Below, one piece after another: positions 30,398 through 39,193 of a DNA stretch of 64,000 nucleotides; the stretch's first letter is position 1, and each line of letters starts with the position of its first letter. A model generated the notes under the pieces. The model worked only from the letters and a program-made list of their open reading frames with translations, did not search any database and had not been told where the DNA came from. A program made the position numbers and the translations under genes. The stretch is from Planctomyces sp. SH-PL14 (GTDB lineage: Bacteria > Planctomycetota > Planctomycetia > Planctomycetales > Planctomycetaceae), in contig NZ_CP011270.1 in NCBI RefSeq assembly GCF_001610835.1, positions 3,800,001-3,864,000 on the forward strand. The letters are read 5' to 3'.

Positions 30398-30877
30398 ATG
30401 CGCTACGCTCAAGTCATCTGTTCGTCCGCCTTGTCTGCCCTCATTCTTGTCGGTTGCGGCCGAGGAGGAGGAGAACTCTCAGGCACACGAGAGCCGACGT
30501 TTCCCGCAAGCGGCGTTGTTACCTACAAAGGAGAACCTGTTCCGGACGCCACGGTCGGGGCGCGTAGCACCGGCACGAAGAACATTGTCGCATCGAGCGG
30601 GCGAACTGATTCCTCCGGACGTTTCTCTCTGTCGACGTACCAGCCGGGCGACGGAGCAATCGCCGGGCAGCACCAGTTCACTGTGACGAAGGCGGTGACA
30701 GAAGGTGACGATCCCTCGTATTTCGATCCGAGTTCTCCCAACTACGGAAAGCCGGCCCCCAAGACAACCACCAAATACCTTGTCCCTCAGAAGTACTCGA
30801 GTTTTGATACATCGGGCCTGTCAGGTGAGGTGAAGGACTCGGGCTCAGCTGAGATCAAACTGGAGCTGAAAGATTGA
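30398..30877 (+). CDS. Small lipoprotein following DUF1559 gene
   Basis: 159 residues. MRYAQVICSSALSALILVGCGRGGGE carries the lipobox LVGC, so it should be lipid-anchored after signal peptidase II. The mature part (FPASGVVTYKGEPVPDATVGARSTG ... GRFSLSTYQPGDGAIAGQHQFTVTKAV) is a carboxypeptidase-regulatory-like beta-sandwich, as in the lipoprotein at 26.5 kb. Lipoproteins of this type usually sit next to DUF1559 genes in planctomycetes. ATG 30398 is chosen because the signal peptide begins there. Terminators lie both before and after it. Confidence 0.88.
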   Translation: MRYAQVICSSALSALILVGCGRGGGELSGTREPTFPASGVVTYKGEPVPDATVGARSTGTKNIVASSGRTDSSGRFSLSTYQPGDGAIAGQHQFTVTKAVTEGDDPSYFDPSSPNYGKPAPKTTTKYLVPQKYSSFDTSGLSGEVKDSGSAEIKLELKD

Positions 30878-30910
30878 CCGGTCTGAGCAATGGCGGCCAC
30901 TCGCACGTCT

Positions 30911-30950
30911 CACCCGGGTTGGGCGTCCGACCTGCCCGGGTGTTCTTTTT
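30911..30950 (+). terminator. Rho-independent terminator after lipoprotein gene
   Basis: CACCCGGG (30911-30918) pairs with CCCGGGTG (30935-30942), followed by TTCTTTTT. It lies 33 bases after the lipoprotein stop. Confidence 0.85.
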
Positions 30951-31172
30951 GGGCCGCTTGTCACTCGTCCGGAAAGCAAGCCGGAGCCTCAACTGGCTGT
31001 TCGGCGCTTTGCTGGATACGGGGTTTCCAGTTTGGTCGCCAAACTAACGCAGTTGAAGCTCCGGCTGTGAACGCAGATGTTGCAATATGTGACGGCCTAC
31101 CGAACAGGCTGGCTCTTTTTGTCCGTCATACCGCTTCCACGAGCGTCGCGCTCATTCTGGCGTTCCATCACG

Positions 31173-31392
31173 TTATGAACGCCCTTCTCGCGCGTCGCCG
31201 GGGTGGAAACCCAGGATCGCATGGAGGACGAGTCCGAGACCCCATCCGCCAGCCACCCACATGACCCACATATTGTCAGGGTTGCGGGTGTAGTTCATGT
31301 ACGCGAAGGCGCCCACGACGATCGCGTAGACGGCAAAATGTATTGCAAACCCCTCGATTGATCTTCTGTTCGGCGACTTCACGCGCAGCCAT
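31173..31392 (-). pseudogene. 2TM-domain protein gene with a one-base frameshift
   Basis: A good ribosome site (AGGAG, 6 bases) precedes ATG 31392, which reads MAAREVAEQKINRG and then leaves the sensible frame. If one base of the GGGG run (31350-31353, CCCC on the plus strand) is removed, the protein continues as FAIHFAVYAIVVGAFAYMNYTRNPDNMWVMWVAGGWGLGLVLHAILGFHPGDAREGRS, a complete 72-residue 2TM-family protein (two membrane helices separated by an NPxxMW turn). The extra G is either a true frameshift mutation or a homopolymer sequencing error. The family's function is unknown; related domains occur in histidine kinases and small membrane proteins. Confidence 0.75.
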
Positions 31393-31597
31393 GTTTTTCT
31401 CCTGTAACGGCTGAGACACCAAGCTCCTGGGCAAAGGCCATGCCCGTGGTCATTGCACGTCGGCCCAAGAGAAATCCCGAGGGCGCGAGGGCACAACCTC
31501 TGCATGAAGCACGCCACTTGGTGCCAGCTGGTCCGGCAGCCCCTGGCTCTCACGCTCGTGACAGGGGCCACTCTGTCCGAGTGCTTTGGATGAACGG

Positions 31598-31656
31598 CCC
31601 GGGGATGGTTGAGCAGAGCTGTGGCTGGCCCTACACCCTCTGTTCCCGTCCCCGGG
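31598..31656. repeat. Hairpin repeat copy C
   Basis: CCCGGGGA (31598-31605) pairs with TCCCCGGG (31649-31656). The inside carries GGTTGAGCAGAGCTG and CTGTGGCTGGCCCTACACCC, shared with copies B and D. It lies in the gene-free stretch 31393-32091. Confidence 0.65.
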
Positions 31657-31757
31657 TTTCTCTTCCGACGGCGCAGACTTTGATGGCAAATTCGGATGAA
31701 TCGGTCCGCGCGTCCATCAGCAAATTCCCGCAATTCTTTCTGCCGATACTCTTCGCC

Positions 31758-31821
31758 GCCGGGGGACGGTTGAGCAGCCAGTGATGTGCTGGCCCGCCGT
31801 CAAGTCTGTTCCCTCCCCGGC
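31758..31821. repeat. Hairpin repeat copy D
   Basis: GCCGGGGGA (31758-31766) pairs with TCCCCGGC (31814-31821), with GGTTGAGCAGC inside and CTGTTCCC near the right arm, as in copy C. The remainder of 31393-32091 shows no gene that I can support. Confidence 0.6.
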
Positions 31822-32091
31822 ACTTTGTACACGGAGGCGAGGGCCCGAGGGAGAGGAGCGGCGGACTGGAAGGAACGTGCCTGCCGCTCCCCTCTTGGGC
31901 CGGCCTCACTGAGTCGTTTCTTGCTTGCACCAGTCGGCTACGGATTTCAAAATTGCCGTGCCCGGTACGCGGTCGATTTAAGGCAGGTCGGCAACCCCCT
32001 TGTTCGTTCGCGGCACCGGGTATCTTTCTTGACAGCCGGGGCGCGTGGAGCAAAATGGCGTGTTGCGGGCGGACCTACGGAGGTCAGGACC

Positions 32092-32301
32092 ATGGAAAAC
32101 CCAACCTATTTTGTGAAAGTGAACCTTCGCCGATTCGTGGAGAACGCCAGGCGTGAGGGAGAACCGCTGACTCCCGAAGCGGCCAAATCGTACCTGAGGG
32201 CATGGGGGCTCGAACCTTGCCTCGGAAACGTTTGGCGCTGCAACCAAACGACAGTCGACTATCTCAGGCCGGATGAGATCGAATCGAAGATCCGAGTGTG
32301 A
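32092..32301 (+). CDS. Small hypothetical protein (69 aa)
   Basis: Reads MENPTYFVKVNLRRFVENARREGEPLTPEAAKSYLRAWGLEPCLGNVWRCNQ... A GGAGG lies 9 bases before ATG 32092. Soluble, mixed helix and strand: residues 23-36 (EPLTPEAAKSYLRAWG) look like a small helix-turn-helix, and the end (YLRPDEIESKI) like a further helix. I do not recognise the family. It is the first of four small plus-strand genes in a row. Confidence 0.65.
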   Translation: MENPTYFVKVNLRRFVENARREGEPLTPEAAKSYLRAWGLEPCLGNVWRCNQTTVDYLRPDEIESKIRV

Positions 32302-32460
32302 CGGACGAGGCTGAGTACGCCCCCGGGCGGCGTATGCTTAGCCCGGGGCCTGCTCGTCTTCTGCCCTGGGAGACTCCGATCAGGCGCAGACGATTCGGGG
32401 GTTCCGCGAGTTGCGGGGCGGAACCGCACTCCAGTAGGCACGGAAGGAAAGGCCAGAACT

Positions 32461-32733
32461 GTGGACCGCTTAACGGATGGAACTCGGACGATCGAATTCA
32501 CTGAGGGTGTGAAAGTTGATCAGATGGGGCGGATCATCACGCTGACGGCCAAGAAGCCGATTGGTGCCCAGGTGTGGTGGCACTGCGATATCGAAATTGG
32601 CGCACTCCGCGGGCGTGGCAGAGTCATCGACATCGACATTGATCGCGGCAACGGCCTCGAATCGATCCGGCTCGTGCTCGATGCCGAAGAGCCGAAGTCG
32701 ACGACGAGCGGCGACGCCACTGCTAGAAACTGA
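32461..32733 (+). CDS. Small beta-rich hypothetical protein (90 aa)
   Basis: GTG start with an AAGGAAAGG ribosome site upstream. The sequence RTIEFTEGVKVDQMGRIITLTAKKPIGAQVWWHCDIEIGALRGRGRVIDIDID is a succession of strands, probably a beta-barrel or sandwich, with a short charged tail. No signal peptide, membrane helix or known motif. Its neighbours on both sides are also small and same-strand, so a common transcript is likely. Confidence 0.6.
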   Translation: MDRLTDGTRTIEFTEGVKVDQMGRIITLTAKKPIGAQVWWHCDIEIGALRGRGRVIDIDIDRGNGLESIRLVLDAEEPKSTTSGDATARN

Positions 32734-32804
32734 CAATCTGGTCCCCGCCCTTCGCATCGACCGGCGGAACGTTCCTGCCGAGGCCACTCGGCTAGAGTGA
32801 AAGT

Positions 32805-33080
32805 ATGGCAAAGCACGTCGAGTTCACGGGAAAACGCGAGTACCTCTTCGAACGCAACGCCGTGCGATTCGCCGCGATCGTGGACGGCGTTCCAACTTGG
32901 TGCATCATTTCAGAGGAGGCAGTCACCGCGGGTGGCCTCCCGTGTTCCAACGCTCTGGATCTTCTGAGAGTCTTTGACCAGCGGTTCAGAGAGGTCGAGG
33001 CCGCGTCCCGGCGGAGGATTGACAAGGCTGATCCCAACGCCGAGATCGTGATCACTCGGGCCGACCTCGAGAACAGCTGA
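32805..33080 (+). CDS. DUF1488-like small protein
   Basis: 91 residues. YLFERNAVRFAAIVDGVPTWCIISEEAVTAGG matches the DUF1488 pattern (a strand, then VDG, then C-x-I-S-x-E-A-L), and FDQRFREVEAASRRRID is the helix expected after it. DUF1488 proteins are small, cytoplasmic and of unknown function. ATG 32805. The next gene starts 13 bases downstream, suggesting an operon. Confidence 0.65.
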   Translation: MAKHVEFTGKREYLFERNAVRFAAIVDGVPTWCIISEEAVTAGGLPCSNALDLLRVFDQRFREVEAASRRRIDKADPNAEIVITRADLENS

Positions 33081-33093
33081 ATCCGCCAGCGGC

Positions 33094-33336
33094 ATGCGCC
33101 GATGGCTCTACGGTGACCTTCAGGAAGCTCTGACCAAGTATGCAATGCATGTCGACCCAAGCCTCCTCTGTGGACTCTCATTTGTCCTCGTCTTCATCGG
33201 GGTCTTGCTCGTAGCCGGCAAGGCTACTGGTGCCGTCAAACTTGACTGGAACACCACTTTGATCGCCGCTGCCCTGTTGCTGAACCTGGCGATCATTTTA
33301 GCTGCATACGCCGCCCAGACAGTCCCTCTGAGATGA
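33094..33336 (+). CDS. Small two-helix membrane protein (80 aa)
   Basis: Two hydrophobic segments, PSLLCGLSFVLVFIGVLLVAGKA (22-44) and TTLIAAALLLNLAIILAAYAAQT (54-76), joined by a short loop, with a soluble N-terminal helix (WLYGDLQEALTKYAMHV). No motif recognised. It follows the DUF1488-like gene by 13 bases on the same strand. Confidence 0.65.
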   Translation: MRRWLYGDLQEALTKYAMHVDPSLLCGLSFVLVFIGVLLVAGKATGAVKLDWNTTLIAAALLLNLAIILAAYAAQTVPLR

Positions 33337-33385
33337 TTGCGGAGAAGTGGGATCCAGACTTCTGCGGTCCCGGCAGTGGGCCGCC

Positions 33386-33679
33386 TCACCAGCCTAGCCC
33401 CTCAGCATCGAAACTGACCACCACCGGGCTCCAGCTGTATGGCGTAGCCTTCAACAGCTCCGTGCCTCGCGGAGTGATCGTCACTGTGTCCCCTTCTCGA
33501 GAGGCGAGGTTGGCAGCCACCAGGAACTCAACATCGCCTGCAACCGAGGGGGCGACAAGGGTCACAGCGATCGGCTTTACGCCGATCTCTCGAAGCGTGA
33601 TGTATTCGGAGACCAGCATCCGAAACAGTCGAGATGGTGCTCTCGGTCCGAGCGAGTCCTGCTCCATATCCAGCCTCAC
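33386..33679 (-). CDS. Small winged-helix-like protein, family member B1
   Basis: 97 residues. Helical start (SRLFRMLVSEYITLREIG), then a second helix and EFLVAANLASREGDTVTITPRGTELLKAT, the L-x-x-G-x-x-x-x-x-T-P-x-G wing seen in the other small proteins of this window. No enzyme motif. The start may be ATG 33679 or ATG at codon 5. It converges with the plus-strand genes that end at 33336. Confidence 0.55.
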   Translation of the reverse strand: MRLDMEQDSLGPRAPSRLFRMLVSEYITLREIGVKPIAVTLVAPSVAGDVEFLVAANLASREGDTVTITPRGTELLKATPYSWSPVVVSFDAEGLGW

Positions 33680-33871
33680 CCCGAAAGTGCCCCAACGACA
33701 ATCGAACTGCCAGAGAATCGTCGTGCATCCGGCGTTGGAGGACGCCCGTACCTCAAGCCCAAAGGGTCGCCGCTGTGACCGGAAGATAACGGCAGAAATA
33801 GATCAGGTCCAAACCGCCGAAGCTGAGCGGCAACTGCGGCCCTTCCCCCGCGACATGGCCTTTGAGACGAG

Positions 33872-34201
33872 TCAGGCCGGGGGTGCGCCACCGCGATCGG
33901 AGCCCGGCTTCTCTCTTGGATCCTCTGGCTCGACGACGCCGCACCAGACCCGCGGACCTCCGGGGACGTATCGGGGCCCATCCGCCCTCACCCGGTATCC
34001 CAGCTTCGTGACCCGTGTGCCGTTCCGCACCTCTTCGAGCAGTCCGCTTTGAATCAGCCCCTGCATGGCCATGTCGAGTCGGACGGGGTGGTAGCGCGTG
34101 GCATCGAAGCCGGCAATCAGGTCAACCAACAGCCGCCACTCATCCTCTGAGATCTTGAGGCTTTGAACCGGCCCTGCCGAACTCCCCGTCGCTCCCACCA
34201 C
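33872..34201 (-). CDS. Small winged-helix-like protein, family member B2
   Basis: 109 residues. SLKISEDEWRLLVDLIAGF starts the domain in the same way as TLLDDEWGALTQLA and TLFDDEWSGLTRLA in the 58-60 kb members. Then LDMAMQGLIQSGLLEEVRNGTRVTKLGYRV gives the recognition-helix-like and wing-like parts. The tail (PRVWCGVVEPEDP) matches the GVRVWFEPDV ending of the member at 58.6 kb. Same strand as its two neighbours in this cluster. Confidence 0.6.
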   Translation of the reverse strand: MVGATGSSAGPVQSLKISEDEWRLLVDLIAGFDATRYHPVRLDMAMQGLIQSGLLEEVRNGTRVTKLGYRVRADGPRYVPGGPRVWCGVVEPEDPREKPGSDRGGAPPA

Positions 34202-34325
34202 ACACCTCCGACCGACAACCGGTTCTCAGAAAGAGTTTATACGGCCACGCCGGGGGAGAGCTGGTCCGCCGCCTTTCTCAGATGCACCACAGCAGTCCAG
34301 GAATGGTCTACCCCTGACGTGGCCG

Positions 34326-34616
34326 CTATGGCTCCAAACCCCGATGGCTCGCAAATGGTGGTCCCAGCGCATCGAGAACTGAACGCGGGATCGACACCGT
34401 GCCGGAAGCTCCTGAGTCGATGAGCTTCTGCGATACAGCTCGCCCCAACGGTGTCAGTCGCAGCTCGTCGCCGACGGCTTCGGCCAGGCCAGCCTCACAG
34501 AAGAATTCGCAGGCGATTTCGTGCCCCAGCGTCGGGCCGGTCCGGCTCAGAACCCCGTCCTTTGCCGCGAACTTCAAGAGCGCGACCTCGTCCCCCAACA
34601 ACACCAGCCCCTTCAT
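34326..34616 (-). CDS. Small winged-helix-like protein, family member B3
   Basis: 96 residues. KGLVLLGDEVALLKFAAKDGVLSR...EFFCEAGLAEAVGDELRLTPLGRAVSQKL: helices followed by GL...GDELRLTPLG, the wing-and-turn block of this family. It resembles MVEELILLRDEVQFLRWLHGRGG...GEVAELTSLGERI of the member at 59.1 kb. Function unknown; the C-terminal 20 residues vary between members. Confidence 0.6.
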   Translation of the reverse strand: MKGLVLLGDEVALLKFAAKDGVLSRTGPTLGHEIACEFFCEAGLAEAVGDELRLTPLGRAVSQKLIDSGASGTVSIPRSVLDALGPPFASHRGLEP

Positions 34617-34811
34617 TCACAACTCCGTTGTCCTGGTCCCTGCCACCCTTGGCAGTCCTCCAGGCTTCACTATCCTCGGGTCATTTTCGCGAGGAGTCGC
34701 AGCCCGGCCAGCCCCCGATTTTCCGAGGAGCCGCCGTTGAAGGGCGGTGAATTCTGGCCGCCTCGACCGCGATCGCCGACCCCGGAACGGCTGCCCTTTC
34801 GTGCGGTCTTT

Positions 34812-35042
34812 TTACTCCGCCGAGAGACTCTGCGCCGGGACGCGATCGGACGCGAACGCATGAGCGGGAAACAGTTTCCTCTGCTCCCTTACCCACTCGA
34901 TGGCAAACGCCCGCAGGCTTTGCGCGTCCAACTCGGCAGTCCGCAGGCGCTCCCGCAGAAGCATCGAATGATGGCGCAATCTCTCGCACTCAGCGGCGAG
35001 CTCTCGATTGCCGGCGGGCGGACTTTCGAACGGACACTCCAG
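34812..35042 (-). CDS. Small coiled-coil-like protein, apparent CTG start
   Basis: The frame reads LECPFESPPAGNRELAAECERLRHHSMLLRERLRTAELDAQSLRAFAIEWVREQRKLFPAH... and ends QSLSAE. The helical middle and the final tail look like a genuine small protein (76 residues). There is no ATG, GTG or TTG in a suitable place: an in-frame TGA lies 4 codons before CTG 35042, and GAGGG lies 6 bases before that CTG. Either CTG is the start or the 5' end is mutated. ATG further in would remove a third of the protein. No family recognised. Confidence 0.4.
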   Translation of the reverse strand: MECPFESPPAGNRELAAECERLRHHSMLLRERLRTAELDAQSLRAFAIEWVREQRKLFPAHAFASDRVPAQSLSAE

Positions 35043-35140
35043 ATCTGTCCCTCACCCCTCGCATCGTTTAGAAGCCCGCATTCGATGTCGCGAGGAACGC
35101 CGCATGTTTCGCCCACGGAGCCCCAACGCAACAAGTTGCC

Positions 35141-35884
35141 CTAGCGGATGCCAATATCGCTGGGACTCCATGCGCTGGTAAAGCTGAGAGCCGTAGCCAC
35201 GCTGACCAAGATCGCCGGTGCCAGCAGGGTGAAGTAGTCGAGAGAAAGGGTTAAGGGGACGGCTACGCCAGCCCCGAGCATGAACGCCAGAATCTTCCCT
35301 CCTCGAAGAGCGGCCCCACGCAGGGCCGCCCGACGCTCTTCCCCGTCGGCCAGGATGGCTGTTCCCAGGTGCATTCCGGTGTCAGTTGCCGGACCGCTCA
35401 AGTGAGTCGTACGCACGGCGAGCCCCGTCGTCGACGCGACCGCCGAGTTCTGGAGACCCATCGTGAAGGCCAGCAGGGATAGAAACGCGACCGGAGGGGG
35501 CTCCGTGGCGGCCGTCCGAACCAGCTGGCCGAAAGCACCGCCGCGTCCGGCAATAGCGGTGCTCACCAGAAGCACAACCACCAGTACGAGCGGCGTCGCC
35601 CAGCGCGGCTGCTTTCCCTGACGCGCTCGGGACTGAATGACAATCACGGCAACAGCCGCCCCCAGGACGAAGCTGACAACCACGACGGCATACTCGATTG
35701 CCACTCCGACGACCGGCCACTCGAGCCCCATCCGCGTCACCGTTCCCGTGACGTGTGTGACGAACTGTTCACACATCAGGAAGGCAAAGCCGTTGACCAT
35801 CCCCGCGGCACAAGCCAGAAGCAGCCAGCTTGGCGCGTGGCGAGGCGAATAGATCGTCTCGGGAGTGTGAAGCGTGATCTTCAT
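35141..35884 (-). CDS. YoaK/DUF1275-family membrane protein
   Basis: 247 residues with about six hydrophobic helices. The blocks LLLACAAGMVNGFAFLMCEQFVTHVTGTVTRMG, MGLQNSAVASTTGLAVRTTHLSGPATDTGMHLG and the closing helices are the DUF1275 signature (G-x-x-x-A-x-x-F, HxTGT, MGxQNA, T-T-HxxG-x-x-TD). Such inner-membrane proteins are widespread; their role is not settled. ATG 35884. It is followed on the same strand by the small coiled gene and preceded by the Hsp20 gene, without overlap. Confidence 0.92.
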   Translation of the reverse strand: MKITLHTPETIYSPRHAPSWLLLACAAGMVNGFAFLMCEQFVTHVTGTVTRMGLEWPVVGVAIEYAVVVVSFVLGAAVAVIVIQSRARQGKQPRWATPLVLVVVLLVSTAIAGRGGAFGQLVRTAATEPPPVAFLSLLAFTMGLQNSAVASTTGLAVRTTHLSGPATDTGMHLGTAILADGEERRAALRGAALRGGKILAFMLGAGVAVPLTLSLDYFTLLAPAILVSVATALSFTSAWSPSDIGIR

Positions 35885-36002
35885 GGAACGAGGGCGCCGG
35901 AAGAACGAGTCCCGACGACGGGAGCACAGTGAGGCGGGCCAGCTCTACACTCCGCTCAACCATCGTCGGGAACTCACTCATCACATGATGAGGAACGAGA
36001 AC

Positions 36003-36446
36003 CTACGAGGTGGCGAGCCGTTTCTGCCCGTCGGCCCGTACAGGGATCCGCCGCGGCTGGTGTTCCGGCTTCTTGGCGATCTTGATCTGGACCACACCAT
36101 CCGACAGGACCGCCTCGACCGACTCGGCATCGACCTCGTCGGTCAGCCGCAGCGATCGTCGGAGCGTGCCGTACGCGCGTTCGTCATACCAGCTGTTGCG
36201 CGCGTTCGTGGGCGCCTTTCGGGTGACCTCGATCAGCAGGTGTTCCTTCTCGAACGTGATGCTCAGATCGTCAAGCGCGACTCCCGGGACATCCATTTCA
36301 ACGAAGTAGTTTCCTTCATCTTCCCACGAGGACAAGGCGCCGAAACCGTTTGCGATCGCCCGCGGGCGACTGGCGATCTCGCGGCGAACGGCCTCGAAGG
36401 GATCGGAAAACAAAGCGTTCCAGCGTTCATTGAGCGTGGGCATCAT
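36003..36446 (-). CDS. Hsp20 small heat-shock protein
   Basis: 147 residues. An N-terminal region (MPTLNERWNALFSDPFEAVRREI) is followed by an alpha-crystallin domain (about 40-135): WEDEGNYFVEMDVPGVALDDLSITFEKEHLLIEVTRKAP, RAYGTLRRSLRLTDEVDAESVEAVLSDGVVQIKIAKKP, and the C-terminal RRIPV, the I-x-I/V motif that binds neighbouring subunits. Such proteins hold unfolding proteins in a form that can be refolded. AGGAG lies 7 bases before ATG 36446. No HrcA/CIRCE or ROSE element was recognised upstream. Confidence 0.95.
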   Translation of the reverse strand: MMPTLNERWNALFSDPFEAVRREIASRPRAIANGFGALSSWEDEGNYFVEMDVPGVALDDLSITFEKEHLLIEVTRKAPTNARNSWYDERAYGTLRRSLRLTDEVDAESVEAVLSDGVVQIKIAKKPEHQPRRIPVRADGQKRLATS

Positions 36447-37290
36447 CTTTCATCTCCTTTCGTGGTTTTAGCCGCGCCCGTTCAGTCAGGGCGAATTGCC
36501 GGAGAGGGAAAATCGCCTCCGACATGGAGCGACACCGCAAGCAAGCCGCGCGCCGACGGCGGTTCGTAGCTTCAAGAGGAAACTCGTCAAGAACTTGTGG
36601 CAAAGAAGGACCACGAAGCCCTAAACATCGCCTGTCATCTCGGCAGACAAATGGCAGCGTGGCTGTCTTGGAGGACTAGTCTGGATCGCCCGGGCTTCGC
36701 GATCATCTCCTGGCCGAAGTCGTGAAAGTTTCTTTTGGCTTGACCATCGCAGGCCATCTCCACCGAGGGGCCTGACTGCGATCCTCTCGCGGCCGGACCG
36801 CATCCCTGCGAGGAATCGAAGCAACCGGCGCCCGGGCCAGGGATGGAACAGCGAGTTTATAGGGACAGCCCGCTCTATTCGGAGGGTCACGAGAATGCGC
36901 CACAGGGTCGACGGGGCTTTTCGCGGGACCACAACAGGGCTCGCGTGACGCGCGGCGGGAGAGGCCTCGTCGACGTTCAAATCACCGAGGTCGAAGCCTC
37001 CGGGCTCGGCGAGCCGAGAGTTCACTCGGACGATTGCTGTGGGTTGACTCGAAGCGACGCCTCAAGCCAGCTCCCACTGCTGTTTGCCGACGTTATCGGC
37101 AACCGCTCGAAATCGGTCGGGTACTCGGCTATGTCGGCAGAGACAATCCCAACACAACGCTCTGCAGCCTCTGTCTCGGAGTCCTAAGACGGGGGAGTGA
37201 AACCGGACAAGTTTGGCGATGCTGGAAACACACCTCGCGCGCCAGTAGCGATTCAGGTTGGATGCAGTTGGCCGAACTGCCGGTAGAAAC
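36447..37290. other. Long gene-free stretch between hsp20 and the OLD operon
   Basis: About 840 bases without a gene that I can support. On the minus strand, 37040-37180 reads DSETEAAERCVGIVSADIAEYPTDFERLPI and continues to a stop, protein-like but closed by a stop at its 5' side and without a start. I recognise no RNA or repeat; it may hold the terminator of the defence-like operon and the hsp20 promoter. Confidence 0.4.
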
Positions 37291-39096
37291 CTACGCGTTC
37301 GCAAATTGTTCGTAGCGTGCCTTCAACTCCTCTTCGGTCTTCCACTCGCAACACTCCTCTGGCGCCGCGTCGTGATGATCGAGCAGAGCGTACAAAAGGC
37401 GTTTGACGCGATCGCACAGCTCTTGGCTCTCCTTCATCCTCAGCCAAGCACTGACAGGCTTCTCTTCGCTGAACTCCTCACCGAAAAATGCGCCCTCGAA
37501 ATGAGGGATAAGTGCGAGCAGTCGTACCCGCACCGCTTCGACGGCCTCTTGAACTGATGCAAGAATGTTCCTGTTGTTCGTCCAAGCCGGATTCGCGATG
37601 TCTTCGTATTCCTGAGACTTCCTCTTTCTTCGTCTCGCGGTGGGTGAATCGCTGTCATGCAGGACGGCATACCGTGCATTGAACTGATTGAGAATCTTCG
37701 CGATGAGGCAGATCGTCGCTTTGCCGCGGGCACGGATGATGTGCACGTCCCTAAGCTTCTCATCGTCGATACATGTGTGGATCAGGTACTTGAAGGCCGT
37801 ATATTCGGTGTCCCCCTCCACGACGATCGTTCGACCGCCGAAGAAAAACTCGCAGAGATGGGGGTCGCAAAGGTTGAGCATCTTCAGCTCTTCCTTTTCG
37901 TCGACGCTGAGATTTGCCTTCTCTGGACGGAAAACCGTCGTCCCGGTGATGACCCCGGCCACCGAGTCCCGTTCAACTCGTACGACAGTCGTGTTGTCCC
38001 GTGACAGATCGATGAAGGCTGGTGAATGCGTTGTGACCATCACCTGCCACTTCCCAGCCTGAGGCAGGTTGTACAGGACGTTGCACGCTTCTCGGACAGC
38101 ATTCGGATGAAGGCACAGCTCAGGTTCGTCCATCAGCAAGAGATTCGGACGGGTATCTTCGGTTGCCTTCTTTTCAGCCGCGTACTTCAAGGCGGCCCAC
38201 ATCAGAGTTCGTCGGGCTCCACTGCCTTGCTTGTCCGCGGAACTGAGGTGGCCGTCCTGTGGCCCCATTCGTAACACGGCCCCCGGCTTGAAGAATTGAA
38301 GACAGTCCGTGAGATCCTCTTCAGTTTTGGCTTCGAACTGAATCTGATAGCCGCGAAAGACGTTCTGAATCAAACTGGTGAGGTGCTCTTGAGCGTGGTC
38401 AATTTCTTCCTGAGCCTGTTCGAGAACGGACTTCTGGACAGCAGCGATGCTGTCGATGAGCTTACCGTAGTCTGTCCTTGTTTCTGTCCCGTCCTCGGCC
38501 ATGTGACTCTGCGGCATCTTCTCAACTGCGGCATGCAATGCCGCGATCAGGAGCTTGATTACTGCTCCCGTTTGGGCTTCTGGACTCGCGAATGCGTCAA
38601 TGCGATGGGGACGCGGTCTGCGTGAATTCGCGACGTTGGCTGCTCCCCAAGGCACTTGGTCCGACCACTCGTTAGTCTGCGTGTCGAATCCCTGACGCTT
38701 CGCCACTCCAGGATTGCTCCACGTCCATCTTTCTCGAACGATCTGCTCTCCGTCGAGAGTGGCGATCCATTTGCTCGCGGGCGGATTGTCGATGATTCGT
38801 GTGTGGAGCTCGATCTCGGGCAGAGAGCCCTCGACTACCTTGTTTCCCGGAAAGTCTTCGATCGTCAGCTTCGGAGTCGACGAATCGAAAAGGACCTCAT
38901 AGGCGCGAAGGATCGTGCTCTTGCCCGTGTTGTTGCGACCGACCAAGACGACAACGTCATCCAGATCGATCTCGACTGGTGTGCTTCCAATGCAGCCGAG
39001 ATTGCGGATGATCAGTTTTCGGAGCTTCGTCCCGATATCCGATGCTATCACTCCGTCAGCTTCGGATGCTGCTTTCGCTGCCGCCTTCTTGGCCAT
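37291..39096 (-). CDS. OLD-family ATPase/TOPRIM nuclease
   Basis: 601 residues. The N-terminal ABC-type ATPase has Walker A GRNNTGKST (53-61), a helical insertion, a signature-like SSADKQGSGARRTLMWAALKY and Walker B NLLLMDEPELCLHP (D323/E324), with TTHSPAFIDLS as the H-loop. The C-terminal TOPRIM domain has IVVEGDTEY (E427) and LHDSDSP (D481, D483), the acidic metal site of OLD nucleases. The family is known in phage defence: class 2 (GajA) with a UvrD-like helicase, class 3 with reverse transcriptases as in retron Eco8. Here it is last in an operon with a reverse transcriptase and a helicase-like gene. ATG 39096 (MAKKAAAK) is preferred to longer frames. It is probably the effector. Confidence 0.9.
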   Translation of the reverse strand: MAKKAAAKAASEADGVIASDIGTKLRKLIIRNLGCIGSTPVEIDLDDVVVLVGRNNTGKSTILRAYEVLFDSSTPKLTIEDFPGNKVVEGSLPEIELHTRIIDNPPASKWIATLDGEQIVRERWTWSNPGVAKRQGFDTQTNEWSDQVPWGAANVANSRRPRPHRIDAFASPEAQTGAVIKLLIAALHAAVEKMPQSHMAEDGTETRTDYGKLIDSIAAVQKSVLEQAQEEIDHAQEHLTSLIQNVFRGYQIQFEAKTEEDLTDCLQFFKPGAVLRMGPQDGHLSSADKQGSGARRTLMWAALKYAAEKKATEDTRPNLLLMDEPELCLHPNAVREACNVLYNLPQAGKWQVMVTTHSPAFIDLSRDNTTVVRVERDSVAGVITGTTVFRPEKANLSVDEKEELKMLNLCDPHLCEFFFGGRTIVVEGDTEYTAFKYLIHTCIDDEKLRDVHIIRARGKATICLIAKILNQFNARYAVLHDSDSPTARRRKRKSQEYEDIANPAWTNNRNILASVQEAVEAVRVRLLALIPHFEGAFFGEEFSEEKPVSAWLRMKESQELCDRVKRLLYALLDHHDAAPEECCEWKTEEELKARYEQFANA

Positions 39097-39193
39097 TGCT
39101 TGCCTCAATGGGATGTGATCGGCTGACGCAGCGTGGCCCGCCAGTGATGCCCTAAGCCTGATTCTGTCTGGCCAATCTGGATGTGCAAGCGAG

